The position numbers and the translations under genes were made by a program. Positions 1 to 11,653 of a DNA stretch of 64,000 nt are shown in pieces (positions within the stretch are counted from its first letter, which is position 1; each line of letters opens with the position of its first letter). Under the pieces are notes generated by a model. That model saw nothing but the letters and a program-made list of their open reading frames with translations, had not been told where the DNA came from and ran no database searches. The DNA is from Adenophora triphylla var. japonica (lineage: Eukaryota > Streptophyta > Magnoliopsida > Asterales > Campanulaceae), in contig JAFEMH010005376.1 in the NCBI GenBank assembly GCA_022495995.1, forward strand, positions 1 through 64,000, read 5' to 3'.

Positions 1-3000
1 TCTTTCTAGTTCATTCCATGGAAACGATTTCGCTAGAGGAGGGAAGATCAATAAATTGGTGTCATATCTGGTTGATCACGAAGAAAATGAGTTTCGGGTC
101 ATTTCCATTTATGGAATGGGTGGTATAGGGAAGACCACACTTGCTCGGAAAGTGTATAAAGACAAGAAAGTGCTGAGCCATTTTCAAAGTTTCGCTTTTT
201 GTTTGTGTGGAGCGAACAATGTCGAGCGGAAGAAATTTTAAAACATATACTACAACAACTCTTCTCTTGTGAAGGAGGAAGAGTTGAAGATATGACTCAG
301 GGGATGCTGTAATTGAATCACTTAAAAGAGTACAAGTAGAGAAAAGGGTGGTTTGATCATTATTGGACGACATTTGGTTTGTAAGTTGATTGGGAAAGCC
401 TGAATTGCGGCTTAGTTGATGAAAGCACGGGAAGTACAGCACCGCTTACCACTCGGATCAAGGATGTTGCAGATAAGTGATTTTGCTACTCTTTCGACTG
501 CCTTAAGCCATAAGATGAGTGCTGGGAGTTATGTCAAAAGAAAATAGGCACAGACAGAGGTTAGTTAATTATGATTATAAGAATCAAGTATAAATGTTAC
601 GTTGCTTCCACCGGTTTTCTTTTTTTTTTTTTTTTTTTTTCAATTCGTCAACTTTGGATTATTAGGTGTCTTAAATACTTAAGCGCCCTTACTGATCTTA
701 CTCATGGTCCATATGATAAAAAAATTATGTAATCATAATTATATCTCTGTTATTACTATATTTTATAATAACTTTTAAAAAAGGACGAAATAAAATAATT
801 ATGTAATCAAAAATTATGTAATCTCAAAATAGAAAGTATGGTACTATATTTTTATAATAACTTTTAAATTATCAATTTTTTTTTTTTGAAAAAACTCGTG
901 ATTTATTTGTTTGTATTGTTTATTTATAAGATGATAAATTTTTGGGGCGGACAAATAAAATATATGACATTTATTACTTTATACAAACTATGATTTTTTT
1001 TTAAACAAAATATAGTTTGAGAGACATTTAAGAAAGCTTTTAAGAATTATTATTGTCTTAAATACTTAAGCGCCCTTACTGATCTTACCATGGTCCATAT
1101 GACATCTTGCTTGTGCGTGAGAAATAGAACCTGGTAATTGACATGGGAGGAAAATAATGACTTTCCCTACATTAATAAAGTATGTACTCATTATTATTTA
1201 TAAAATTATGTAATCATAATTATATCTCTGTTAATGTATGTTTTTTTTTTTCCTTTTTTCCTTATAGATTCTGAAATAGAGAAAAAGAAGGAAGAGCTGG
1301 GAAGGAAAATGATTGCTTGGTGTAAAGGTAATCCCCTAGCTGTGTGTGTTCTCCGGGGGGTTTTAGTTACAAAATACAGCCTACGTGAGTGGGAAAGATT
1401 TTATGAAAGCAGAACATGGACGGAGAGAAGTATCAACAATTCAATGACTTAGTGGTGGAAGGGTTATTATTTAGTTACAAGGAGTTACCATACCAGCTAA
1501 GGCCATGCTTTCTTTACATGGCAAGTCTTGTTGAGGACGAGAAGATAGAGGTGGAGACGTTGTACATGTTATGGGATGCTGAAGGCATGATATTGTCAAA
1601 GGACAGACAAGTAGGAGAAACAAATATGGATGTAGCAAAGAGATATTTGGGTGAATTAGTGGGAAGATGCATGATTGAAGCTGAATTAGCTGATGAGGCG
1701 CATCCTAACACTAAGAGGAGGTACAAGTTTTGTTGGCTTCATGATCTAATGAGAAAATTATGTTTGTCAATAGTTAAAAAGGAAGATTATCTCGAGGTCC
1801 ATGACTATCGTGGTCGTAAAGATGAAGTCTTGGGATTTCATTCCTCTTTTTCAAGGAATGATACTAAGTTATCTCCTAGGCAAGTCTTGTATCTTCCCGA
1901 GGAACATGATTTCATTGTTCAGGATGATAAACACAATGCAACTCGGCATGTGAGGTCTCTTATGTTCAAACATGGACGTGCGAAGAAATTATCCAAGTTG
2001 AAGAAGTTGAATTTGCTGAGAGTACTAAGCTTTGATAATACCTTAATTGGGAAGGAAGATATTACCAATGAGCTCATCCACCTTAGATACTTGAGCCTTT
2101 ACTGGTGTCGTATAGTATGCCTTCCATCATCCATATGACTTTATATACTTGCAAACTCTAGATATGCGAGTATATTATAATTTAAGTGTTGACTTTAGGA
2201 TACCAAATCTTGCTCTAAGAAAATTGAAAGGATTGAAGCATCTATTTCTTCCTCATAAACCTTTCTATAAGGTGACCCCAAAATTTTCCAGACTGAGACT
2301 TGATGGATTGACCAAGTTGGAGACGCTAGTAAACCTTGATTCAACGATGTGCGAGATGGAAGATGTCATTCATATCACCAATCTTAGAAGATTAGAATGG
2401 ATGATTTGTATCTCAAGTGAGGATGATGGTAAGAAGATGAAGGAATTCATGAATAAAGTGAATTTGGATCGGTTATGCACTCATCACTTGCAATTGAACT
2501 GGACAATCCAAAGGTAGAGATGTACTCGGATGTTTTAAGAGGACAAATTCCTGAATGTTGTGAAGAAATTTTGCATGAGTTGAAGATAGCAGGGGTGATA
2601 GGTAAGTTATTACCTGAATTTTCCAAATTTAGTCGCCTCACTGCGTTAATCTTGGCAAAATTTGAGGTAGAAGAAGACCCTATGCCGACACCGGAGAAAC
2701 TCTCAAACCTAGAGGTCCTCAAATTAGTAGATGGGAAATTGAAGGGAAAGGAAAATGACTTGTTCTTCAATTGGTTTTCCCAAACTTAAGGGTTTGATTT
2801 TAGACAACCTGAAAAACTTGGAGAAGTGGTGTGTTAAAGAAGGTGCCATGCCCAATCTCCTCCATGTATGGATTTCGGGATGCTCAAAGTTAGAGATGCT
2901 TCCTGAGGAACTGAAATTCATTTCAACCTTCGAGGAGTTAAGGATCAGGGATATGCCAGAAGAATTCGAGAGGAGGTTGATTTGGCAGAGAGGAAGACGG

Positions 3001-3054
3001 AACTGGAGAAGGACCAGAATTTTACAAGATTCAACCAATGTTTGGAGTGGATAG
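1..3054 (+). pseudogene. CC-NB-LRR (RPP13/R1-like) disease-resistance gene, 5' part outside window, frame broken
   Basis: NLR proteins are intracellular immune receptors that bind ATP/ADP through the NB-ARC domain and recognise pathogen effectors. Visible in order: a P-loop (GMGGIGKTT, near base 118), a kinase-2-like stretch near 350-380 (LIII then a damaged D-W motif), a GLPLA-type motif (GNPLAV, near 1330), the CFLY segment of the ARC2 region (near 1510), the MHD-equivalent LHDLM (near 1738), then leucine-rich repeats to a final SxLEMLPEEL / MPEEF block typical of this family's C terminus. The coiled-coil N terminus lies before base 1. A GT-AG intron (560-1267) splits the NB-ARC and rejoins in frame as R-D-S-E-I-E. 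Frame breaks occur near 240, 480, 1430, 2138, 2500 and 2780. Several lie at CAG or similar sites, so some may be sequence errors. It is either a pseudogene or a real gene with a poor consensus. Strand and family are certain; functionality is not. Confidence 0.85.
560..1267 (+). other. Intron of the NLR gene, with an internal ~50-bp direct duplication
   Basis: The intron starts GTTAGT after AGAG and ends in a long pyrimidine tract plus TTATAG. Splicing joins AGAG to ATTCTG and keeps the NB-ARC frame. Inside it, a ~50-bp block beginning GTCTTAAATACTTAAGCGCC occurs at about 667-715 and again at about 1053-1100. A second repeated piece containing ATTATATCTCTGTTA occurs near 740 and 1218. The rest is AT-rich with poly-T and poly-A runs. 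Confidence 0.7.
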
Positions 3055-4339
3055 GTATAAGATAAGAAGGAGGAGATGAATTCAATACTAGTCTTTACAC
3101 CGGAGAGTATAAATTAAATTCATGTAAGTTTTTGTTTCGTAATTAATGAAAAATAAAAAAGAATGATTTTTTTTCTTCGTGTTTGTGCGCATTCAACATT
3201 TACTATACATTTACTATACATTTCTTCGTGTGTAAGGGCATTCAACATTTACTATACATTTTTTCTTTATATACTAAATATGAAAAATTTGGGACCATAA
3301 TTTTTTTTGGCTCGAGTCAACGCGTGTTCCAAGTCAACCAAGATGAAGCCTAATTTGTTTTGTTCTACTTTAAAATTGGAATCTTCTCTTGACCTGTCAC
3401 GTTTAATAAATAATTAATAGTCATATTTGAATTTTCCAAGATTATCCACGTTGGAATGGATTCTTTAATTAAAAATTAAAAGTCAAGAGTAAATTGGTAA
3501 ATGAATGACCACTAGGGATGTTCAAAAAATCCGTGAAACCGAACTTTACCGATAAAATCGTATCAAATCAGTAAAAATTGGATCAAACTAATTTGTACAG
3601 TAATAGGAAAAGGAAATTTTGGGCTTGTTATTTCAAAAAAAAATTAAAAAAAATTATTTGCGGAACTGCTGTAATAGCAACGCTAATATACGTTTAGAGA
3701 GACAATTGGATTTGGGCAAAATGAACCTCGAAGAGTTGAAGGCCGCATTCGATGCATAACATGCAGTTGTCTTTACAATAGTATGAACGTTCATATTTGC
3801 ATCTCAAAAGTTATTGCGGATGAAAAAAAATAGGCACAACAAAATGGCTTGTATGCGAATCTGACATCAAAATAATTGTCAGACTTATTTATGGTGGAGC
3901 ATGTTAAAAAATAGAGAAAATGAGACCGTATGTGAAGAAGAGTCTTCATCCAAGTATGAATTATTCTTGATGTCCATTTGTGGTAAACATTTCCTAATCA
4001 TTGAATTGTCAACGACGGTTGCAGAAAATGCTGATCAATAATTATCAGAAAATTTCGATCTTTCATATTCAAATTTGTTTGATCTGAAGTCTAATCCGAG
4101 TTTTTCCGGTTTTTTCCCATCTTCTTTTAGAGTTTTTTCACTTATAAGAGTTGACTCTCGTAGATGTGTTGGAATTTGGCCTCAACGCTCCGAACCTCAC
4201 AAACACCGAAAACACAAACTAGTGTAATGAGGCAACTGGGGTATTTTTGTTTGAGAGGCTTTAGTGGGATTTCAAAATTCATATCCTTTAAAGCATTAAG
4301 TTAGGCCCCGTGAACCTTAGAGAAAGGAATCGTTTCATT
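3055..4339. other. Gene-free interval between the NLR and the MULE
   Basis: No convincing coding sequence. Near 3190-3260 the words GCATTCAACATTTACTATAC and TTTACTATACATTT recur as a short degenerate repeat. Near 3512 CTAGGGATGTTCAAAAAATC resembles the end of a small hAT-type element, followed by 'accgaac/accgata' words common in such ends, but I cannot find the partner end. 3700-4050 has short open stretches that I do not recognise. Confidence 0.4.
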
Positions 4340-4859
4340 TATTTATTTTATTATTAATTTTTGAGGCATTTACAAAACTCATTTTATAACTTCAATATTA
4401 CAAAAAAAAAAAAACACATAAGTTTAATTTTACAAAAACTACATTTTATTTTCCCTAAACTACACTCATATTTTCGGTTTTACTATTAAGTCCTTTCTCT
4501 CTCGGTAACCGCCATTAATCACTCCCTCCCCAAAACGCAAAACTCACACAACGCACATACTCCATCAAATTAACGGCCTAAAGAAATTTCTCTCTATCCC
4601 ACTCTCCATCGCCATTTTTCCCAATGATAACTATGGATTAAATCGCCGGAAAAATCTCAAATCTAAGAGTACTCCAACGAAATCTAAGGTAATGCTTCTA
4701 TTTTCAACTGATAAATGTGGTTTTTGATTTTTTTTTTTTTGAATTTTCTTCGCTATTCGTCGTTTGAATTTATTTTGAACTAGATTTGTGTAAATGTTCT
4801 ATTGATTGTGTTTCGATTTAATTTCTACAAACATCTGATAGATGTGTTTCGATTTCTAC

Positions 4860-5770
4860 AAACAGTTCATATAAACAACTGATATATGTAATTTATCAGT
4901 TATTTTGTTCAATTTCTGTTGTTTGTGTTTCGATTTTTGACCTAGGTAATGATTATGTTTTTTGCACATTTTGCAAATAGTTTCATATAAATAACTGATA
5001 TATGTAATTATCAGTTGTTTTGAAATGTTTAATCGCAAATTTTTGACATGAATATCAATTGTTTATTTAGTGACTATCAGTTGTTTGATAAGAGTGAATA
5101 TCGCTGTTTGTTTTAGAATTTGTGAAATAAACAACTTTGTGCATATTCATTTGTGTAACATGTTATGAAAAGTACAACCGATGATAAGAGTGAATATCAG
5201 TTGTTCGATTAAGTGTTATTGTTCTCATATTTGTGAAATAAACAACTGATAGTCACTTTTATCGGTTGTTGTGCATTTTCATTTGTGTATTATGTTATGA
5301 AAAATACAACTGATGATACGAGTGAATATCACTTGTTCGATTAAGTGCTTTTGTTTTATAACTTAGAAATAAACAACTGATAGTCACTCTTATCAGTCGT
5401 TGTGCATTTTCATTTGTGTAACATGTTATGAAAAGTACAACTGATACGAGTGAATATCACTTGTTTGATTAAGTGTTTTATAACTTGTGAAATAAACAAC
5501 TGATAGTCACTATTATCAGTTGTTGTGCATTTTCATTTGTGTAACATGTTATGAAAAGTACAACTGATAATAGTGAATATCACTTGTTTGATTAAGTGTT
5601 TTTGTTTTAGAATTTGTGAAATAAGCAACTGATAGTCACTCTTATCAGTTGTTGTGCATTTTCATTTGTGTAACATATTATGAAAGTACAACTGATAAGA
5701 GTGAATATCAGTTGTTTGATTAAGTGTTTTTGTTCTCATATTTTTGAAATATAAAACTGATAAATGTTAT
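4860..5770. repeat. MULE subterminal repeat array: AACAACTGATA / TATCAGTTGTT words in ~110-bp units
   Basis: Roughly six to seven imperfect units of about 110-115 bp. Each contains AACAACTGATAGTCACT, TTATCAGTTGTTGTGCATTT and CATTTGTGTAACATGTTATG. Within a unit the first two words form an inverted pair around GTCACTCT, so each unit can fold into a hairpin. Degenerate copies read ACCGATA or TATCGGTTG. The same words recur at 20800-21150, 22600-23240, 24120-24490 and 25770-26000, always inside this MULE. Confidence 0.85.
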
Positions 5771-5789
5771 TTCTCATTTAGATGGTTAA

Positions 5790-6387
5790 GAAACAGTTGT
5801 AAAGAACGATGTTAAAGGGAAGAAGAAAATTAAGAAACAGAGATTAGGGAAAAGCCTTGTCTATCGATCAAACATTGAAGGTACCCTTAAGCTCATAAAG
5901 AAGTTAGAGTTAAGGGATAATTAGCTTTAGATGCTGAAGAAATCTCCCTTCTACAATATGTTAAATTCCCTAACAATTAACAATGACATGCCAATTAGGA
6001 AATCTGATATGACCAGTCATGACATAATTAGGTGCTTTGATCCTAAGAAAGGGAAGTTTAAGTTTGGGAAAAAATATGTATAGTTGATTTGCTAATGATG
6101 TCAAGGTCATATTTGGCATTAAGTTCTGGGAAAAAAACCTTTGGTTTTTAAAAATAAAGGATGTGTGGCGAAAAATTATGATTTAGTTAAAAGAAGATTC
6201 AAGGATATTCCAAGAACTGTCAATAGTGTTAAGGAGGTTTTAGATGATCTCTGTGAGAGTGACGTGAAAGTTGATGTTGAAGATGTTGTCAGACTGTTGA
6301 CTCTATTTGTTATGTCAACCTTGTTCTTCGGCAACACAAGTATTCACATTACTGCACCATTTTTTTCCTTTGTGGAAAATTTGGATA
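5790..6387 (+). pseudogene. Ulp1-like protease gene of the MULE, 5' part (DUF1985-like region), cut by the CACTA insertion
   Basis: After a basic start region (KKKIKKQR-like, near 5820) the reading shows a DUF1985-like pattern: SPFYNMLNSL near 5945, then IIRCFDPKKGKFKFGKKYV near 6025, then a stop/frameshift near 6080, then an open frame from about 6141 (DLVKRRFKDIP ... VMSTLFFGNTSIHITAPFFSF VENLD). In plant MULE proteins such a domain precedes a coiled coil and a C48 peptidase. The frame runs directly into the left end of the CACTA at 6388 and resumes after its right end at 20436 (SMKDFNWSQAIVDYL). Joining the flanks and counting the ATA target duplication once restores GAT-AGC-ATG in frame. 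The intact gene was therefore interrupted cleanly. Function in the MULE is unknown. Confidence 0.7.
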
Positions 6388-6407
6388 CACTACCAGAAAC
6401 AGGTGAT

Positions 6408-7045
6408 TTAGCTACGGAATAAACAGCGACGGACTCATTCCGTAGTTATTTAGCGGCGGAAATTAAGCTTTAGCGACGGAAATATTTTGGCGTCAAATTT
6501 ACCGACGGAATAAAACTCCGCCGCTATATTCCGTCGCTAAAACGAATATTCCTCGAATATTCCTTTTATTACCGCCACTATTTTGGCGCAAGATTTACCG
6601 ACGGAATATTCTGTCGCTAGTTCATACCTAGCGACGGAATTATTCCGCCGGTGAATATTTAATTTTTTTTATTTTTTTTATTTATCAGCGACGGAATTAT
6701 TCCGTCGGTGAAAATAAAATATTTTTTATTTTTTTTTGAAATATTACAACGACGGAATATTCCGTCGCTGATAAATAAAAAATATTAATTAATCAGCGGC
6801 GGAAATATTCCGTCGGTGAAAATAAAATATATTTTTATTTTTTTTGAAATATTACAACGACGGAATATTCTGTCGCTGATTAAATAATTTTTTTTAATAA
6901 ATCAGCGGCGGAAAGATTCCGTCGGTGAAAATAAAATGTTTTTTATTTTTTTTTGAAATATTACAACGACGGAATATTTCCGCCGCTGATTTATTAATAT
7001 TTTTTAATTTTTCAGCTACGGAATATTTCGTCGGTGATTATAAAA
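6408..7045. repeat. CACTA left subterminal repeats (GCGACGGAATATTCCGTCGC type)
   Basis: About a dozen copies of a GCGACGGAAT or GCGGCGGAAA motif, many paired as palindromes such as CGACGGAATATTCCGTCG, separated by AT-rich spacers with ATAAAATATTTTTTATT. Subterminal motif arrays in CACTA elements are the known binding sites of the TNPA-type protein. Confidence 0.9.
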
Positions 7046-7268
7046 TTTAATTTTTAATTATTTTTTGAACTAAATAACAAAATAACTAACTGAAAAACAT
7101 TAAAATATTTAAGTGAAACGTTAGAAAATTGACTGAATTTTCAAAAAACTAAACGAAATTTTGAAAACTAACTGAAAACGTTAAAAAACTGACTAAAATT
7201 CTAAAAAACTAACTGAAAACGTTAAAAACCGGCGAAATTTCAAAAACTAATCGAAACGTTATACCATA

Positions 7269-7550
7269 CTCCCTCCGTCTCGCTAATATCCGCACTAACA
7301 CCGTTTTGCGCGGGAATTAAGGAATATGATATTTTAATAAAATGTTGTGAGTGTAAAAGTAAAATAGGAGAGAGAATGAGTGGAGGAAATAGTAAATTAT
7401 AATGGTGTTGTGAATATTAAAATAATGTAGGAGAGAGAATGAGTGGAGTAGGGTGAATATTTTATTAATATAAAGTTTCCTTTTTGGGAGTGTGCGGTTT
7501 GTAATGGGACGCCCAAAAGGAAAGTGTGCGGTTTAGAAGGGCCGAGGGAG
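7269..7550. mobile_element. Stowaway-like MITE inside the CACTA
   Basis: Ends CTCCCTCCGTCTCGC ... GGGCCGAGGGAG, flanked by TA on both sides (7267-7268 and 7551-7552). The interior has GTAAAATAGGAGAGAGAATG and TGGTGTTGTGA words that also occur in the copies at 47178, 56026 and 63823. It has no coding capacity; such elements are moved by mariner-type transposases. Confidence 0.9.
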
Positions 7551-7555
7551 TATAT

Positions 7556-8006
7556 ATTATATACCCTATACCCTAACCCCTAACCCCTAAACCCTAAACC
7601 ATAACCCCTAACCCCTAAACCCTAAACCCTAACCCCTAAACCCTAAACCATAACCCCTAACCCCCAAACCCTAAACCATAACCCCTAACCCCTAAACCAT
7701 AACCCCTAACCCCTAAACCCTAAACCCTAAACCATAACCCCTAACCCCTAAACCCTAAACCCTAACCCCAAAACCCTAAACCCTAACCCCTAAATCATAA
7801 ACCATAACCCCTAACCCCTAAACCCTAACCCCTAAACCCTAAACCATAACCCCTAACCCCTAAACCCTAAACCATAACCCCTAACCCCTAAACCCTAAAC
7901 CCTAACCCCTAACCCCTAAACCATAACCCCTAACGCCTAAACCCTAAACCATAACCCCTAACCCCTAAACCCTAAACCATACACCCCTAAACCCTAAACC
8001 CTAACG
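7556..8006. repeat. Telomere-like repeat tract (CCCTAAA / CCCCTAA variants) inside the CACTA
   Basis: About 450 bp made of ACCCTAAA, ACCCCTAA, ACCATAA and ACCCCTAAACC words, a degenerate form of the plant telomere unit CCCTAAA. Single-orientation, with no sign of chromosome-end structure. It lies immediately next to the MITE and between the CACTA left end and its genes. Confidence 0.9.
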
Positions 8007-8760
8007 CCAACAGAGAGTAAAACAAAGCCACTGCCACAAATGCCATCTGTCACATGAAACATGAGGAAGATTACGCAATCGGATCTTGAGTAAATGGTAG
8101 GTGGAGATTGAAAAATTGGAGGAAAGTTTTGTTTTCTCTTCACCGGTGTTATACTGTTACCTTGTTTTTACTTGTGACCGTATAACGGCAAAGTGAAGAG
8201 TAAAATGGCCACTGCCACAAACATGGCCGTGATGTTTGAGATCCTTAGAGAGAAGAGGACAAAGAAACCGGAAAACTCTTATTAAAACGTAAAATTCTTT
8301 GCTCAAACAAGAGAGAACTTATTTGCTCTATCTTTTTTATCAAAGATGAGATAGGGTTTTGATAGTTGTGGATGAGAACGACTCTCATTTTGTTTATAAA
8401 TGTTAATTTAATTCATCATTGTAAAATTATATATTTTACAACAAAGAATTAAATATTAATATTTAAAATTATTCACAATAGTAATAATTTAGGTCTATCC
8501 AAAAGCCGAAATTTCTTTATTTTCGATTTTAAAGCAAGTAGACAAAGTGATATTTGCATTTCATATAATCGTGCATTTCGGGATGGGATAGGTTTATCAA
8601 ACAGCACTTAAAGGATAGAGTAGGTGGTTAGGTAGGGACACCATTATCCTTTAGTTTAGTTTAAATATTAACAATTTACAATTATTCACAATATTAATAG
8701 GTAAAAATCCCAAATAAATTTCCAATTTAAGGCAAGATGGAGCATTACAATGGAGAAATT
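8007..8760. other. CACTA internal non-coding stretch
   Basis: AT-rich. AGTAAAACAAAGCCACTGCC at about 8016 and AGTAAAATGGCCACTGCCAC at about 8200 form a diverged direct repeat. AATATTTAAAATTATTCACA near 8457 and AATATTAACAATTTACAATT near 8664 form another. No recognisable coding sequence. Confidence 0.4.
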
Positions 8761-8779
8761 GTTTCCCGAGAGTATCAAT

Positions 8780-10315
8780 TTCAACAAGACATTCTTGAAC
8801 TCTAGCGCTTTAACCAAAAACAACACCGGAAACTTATTGACAGAGGTATAGCATGCCATGCATCTCGGTCTCTAAAAGATTGGAAGATTGATTGGGATCT
8901 CGCTCCGAGCCGCTTCGTGCTTTTGGGATTAGGAGCGACATGTGTTCACCCTATCGTACAACGATCTGATGCCAACGATGGAGGATTTTCGAGCACCGGC
9001 GGGTGTGGCCGAGCCGAGGACTGTGGCATTTCCTCGAGACAGACGATCGGCCATTTGAGCAACTATCCGAATTTTGGGATTATCGCCAGACCGGGTATCG
9101 GCATTGTCGTTGACGATATATTCATAGACTTGACTCATATAGCCGCATTGAGTTGACCAAAGCCCCGAACCGTTTGATCTATCCACTTCCTTAGATATAT
9201 TCTTGTTGCTCATTCCGTCTCGCGCACTACTTCGCGGCTACATCGGAGTGTGTCCAGCCTACGCCGTTAGAGATCATCAGGCAGCTGAGAGGTGATCGAG
9301 GAGTTGACATCCGACATATTCAATCTGGACAGGGAGCGATGGACATCATTCCACTGTTGCTAGCGGAGACATACCACGAAATTGATAGATTAGCCGGAGG
9401 ATCCGAGTACATGGGTTCAGGCAGCACCAAATTACTATCATTGTGGCTGTATGAGAGATTGCGCTTGATCTCGCCACTGCCAGAGGGGTAGACGGTTTTA
9501 CCTTGGGTGACTGGACAACGCAAGATATTGAGGGATGCCGCTACTGAGAGTTAGCATAGGAGGTTGGCCTTGGCACGATATGAGACCGCAAACCTGTACT
9601 ATTGGATTCCGGCATGGGGATTGCAGACTATGAGAGATATCAGGACGAGTCAGTGATTGTCCGACTTCCGAGACTACATGAATCATCCTTTTGCATTCCA
9701 TCTCTAGTTAGCAGACAGTACGGATACCCGCAGCAGACCATTCGGACTTTGAGAGAGCAGTTGACGACTAATACCATGCCGATGATTATGACTGAGCCTC
9801 AGACTACACATTTCTTTGCGAGCATTTCTAGAGGGCTTTCTTCCGATACGACCACTACTCCGTCGACTAGAGGTAGCACATTTTTGACCACCGAGTATCC
9901 GATATGGTACGAGGAGCAAGAAGGTCCCGTACAACCGATGATAGAGGCTCGACGCCGAGAGTATTTTGGGGCGTACTATTCTTTCAAATTGACATTAAGA
10001 GACATAGAGGCCAAGAGCAACCCCGATGAAATCACCGGGCGACATTGCAGCCAGACATGAGAGACGGGAGCTTCAGAGAGCTGCTTTGAGAAATGATCCC
10101 GAAGTGATAGCTCGCAGGAGGCCTCGAGGCAGGAAAGAGCAAGATCGAGAGCTACCATACTGATTGATCCACCGGCTCACACGATACCTCGAGCCAGACG
10201 AGGTCGACCGACTTTTTCGACATACCTAGACCAAAGACCTCACGGGGACCGAGGCGGAAGAAGAGTAGAGATTCGAGTTCGGAGCGGAACGAGTTCCTAG
10301 ACACTTTAAGAAGAC
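8780..10315 (+). pseudogene. Degenerate coding region of unknown family upstream of tnp2 in the CACTA
   Basis: GC-rich relative to its surroundings and readable in pieces across frames: LMPTMEDFRAP near 8968, then AFPRDRR, PFEQLSEFWDYRQTGYRH near 9050, and a long open piece at 9225-9490 (SECVQPTPLEIIRQLRGD ... GAMDIIPLLLAETYHEI ... LWLYERL). A basic Arg-rich tail follows (near 10060-10290, RRRPRGR). The block with PLLLAETYHEID and LLSLWLYERL resembles plant transposon-associated domains of the DUF7745/plant-mobile kind, but I cannot name it with confidence. It could be an extra gene of this CACTA family or captured host sequence. Frame changes occur about every 150-300 bp. Confidence 0.5.
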
Positions 10316-10517
10316 CTGTTAATATATTGTTAAATATGAGTTAGAAGCTTTATATTTATTTTAAGAAGATCTGTGTTGCTTTTAAGTTTGTAATTCAAAT
10401 TTAGGGAATTATAATACGTTAATTACTTCTAAACTGTTAATATATTATGAAATCCAATAATTATTAACATCCCAATTTTGTTTCATCCGTCGATTAAATT
10501 GAGTGTACGTATAATAT

Positions 10518-11653
10518 ATGGATTGCAATGCAGGAGTGATATCTGTTAACGATGATTGTAGTTGGATGTACAAGCGAAAGTTGCCAAATCATTGCAGTAT
10601 CAATCCTGAGTTTATAAGAGGGTTGATGGGGTTTATTGAATTTGCTCAATCAAATAAAACCAGTCACATGGATAAAGATGGAAAGATTAGGTGTCCATGC
10701 ACCATCTATTGTAATGTCAAGTATCTAAGCTTGATCGATACTCAGAAACATCTTTTGCGTAACGGGTTTGAAGTTGGGTACAAACGGTGGACTTATCATG
10801 GTAAGCTGAGATTGCGCACAAATGTTGCGAATAATCCCCTCGGGAATATTCATGTACCTCCCAAACCCGAACCTATTATTCAGACAATGAAGAACCACCT
10901 TTGAATATGGAAGATATGGTTAGGGATGCAGCCGATCCCCGAATTCGATTGGTCGAGAACCAACAAGAAGAACCAACCCCGCAGCCCAAGAAATTTATTG
11001 ATGCTATGGACTCTGCAAAAGAGAAGGTCTATCCAGTTGCGAGATCAAATAGGTTTGGAGGCTATGGTTGCACTCCTAAACAAAAAGGCTGATTGCAATA
11101 TTAGCCAGTCTGCTTATAATCATATCATGAAAGCAATTAAGCGGATGTTGCCGAAAGAGAATAAGATGGTTATAAACTTTTATGAAACAAAGAAGTTGGT
11201 TGGACAGATTGGGCTATGTTATGAAAAGATTGATGCGTGTAAGAATGACTGCATGCTATTCTACAAGGAAGATTCACAGAAGACAGAGTGTTCAATTTGC
11301 GGACAAAGTAGATATAAGCCTAATTGAAGGGGGAGTTCAAAACACAAGAAAAACAAACCACATAAGCAATTGCGTTACATGCCGTTTATTCCAAGACTGC
11401 AATGCCTCTACGCATCTAAATCTACTTCAGAAGCAATGCGTTGACATAAGGAAAGTTTGCGTGAAGAGGGTGTGTTAATTCATCCTAGTGATGGGGAGGC
11501 ATGGAAACACTTTGATGAGACTTATCCTGACTTTGCGTCTGAAGTAAGAAATATATGGTTATGCATCTGCTATGATGGTTTCAATCCGTTTGGTCCTGGG
11601 GCAAAATCCTACTCTTGTTGGCCGGTTATAGCCACTGTCTACAATCTTCCGCC
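10518..11653 (+). pseudogene. CACTA tnp2-type transposase, N-terminal part
   Basis: tnp2 proteins are the CACTA transposases. The first part is the transposase-associated domain: WMYKRKLPNHCSINPEFI, then IRCPCTIYCNVKYL, HLLRNGFEVGYKRW and the closing YHG (10550-10800). After an acidic linker and a frame change comes the start of the tnp2 catalytic region: LLNKKADCNISQSAYNHIMK, GLCYEKIDACKNDCMLFYKE and ECSICGQSRYK (11080-11320). It continues as WHKESLREEGVLIHPSDGEA and IWLCICYDGFNPFG ... WPVIATVYNLPP. The sequence stops at the insertion of the Ty3 element at 11654. Frame shifts near 10900, 11330 and 11450. Its continuation lies at 14681. Confidence 0.9.

Noticed and set aside
3700..4050. Possible relic of a second NLR or other gene
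   Set aside because: Scattered short open pieces only, no recognisable motif.
4860..5770. CRISPR-like array (regular repeats and spacers)
   Set aside because: Plant nuclear context. Repeat and spacer are both repeated and degenerate, and the motif belongs to a MULE.
7556..8006. Chromosome end (telomere)
   Set aside because: The tract is degenerate, only ~450 bp, and lies between the two ends of a complete CACTA element with coding DNA on both sides.
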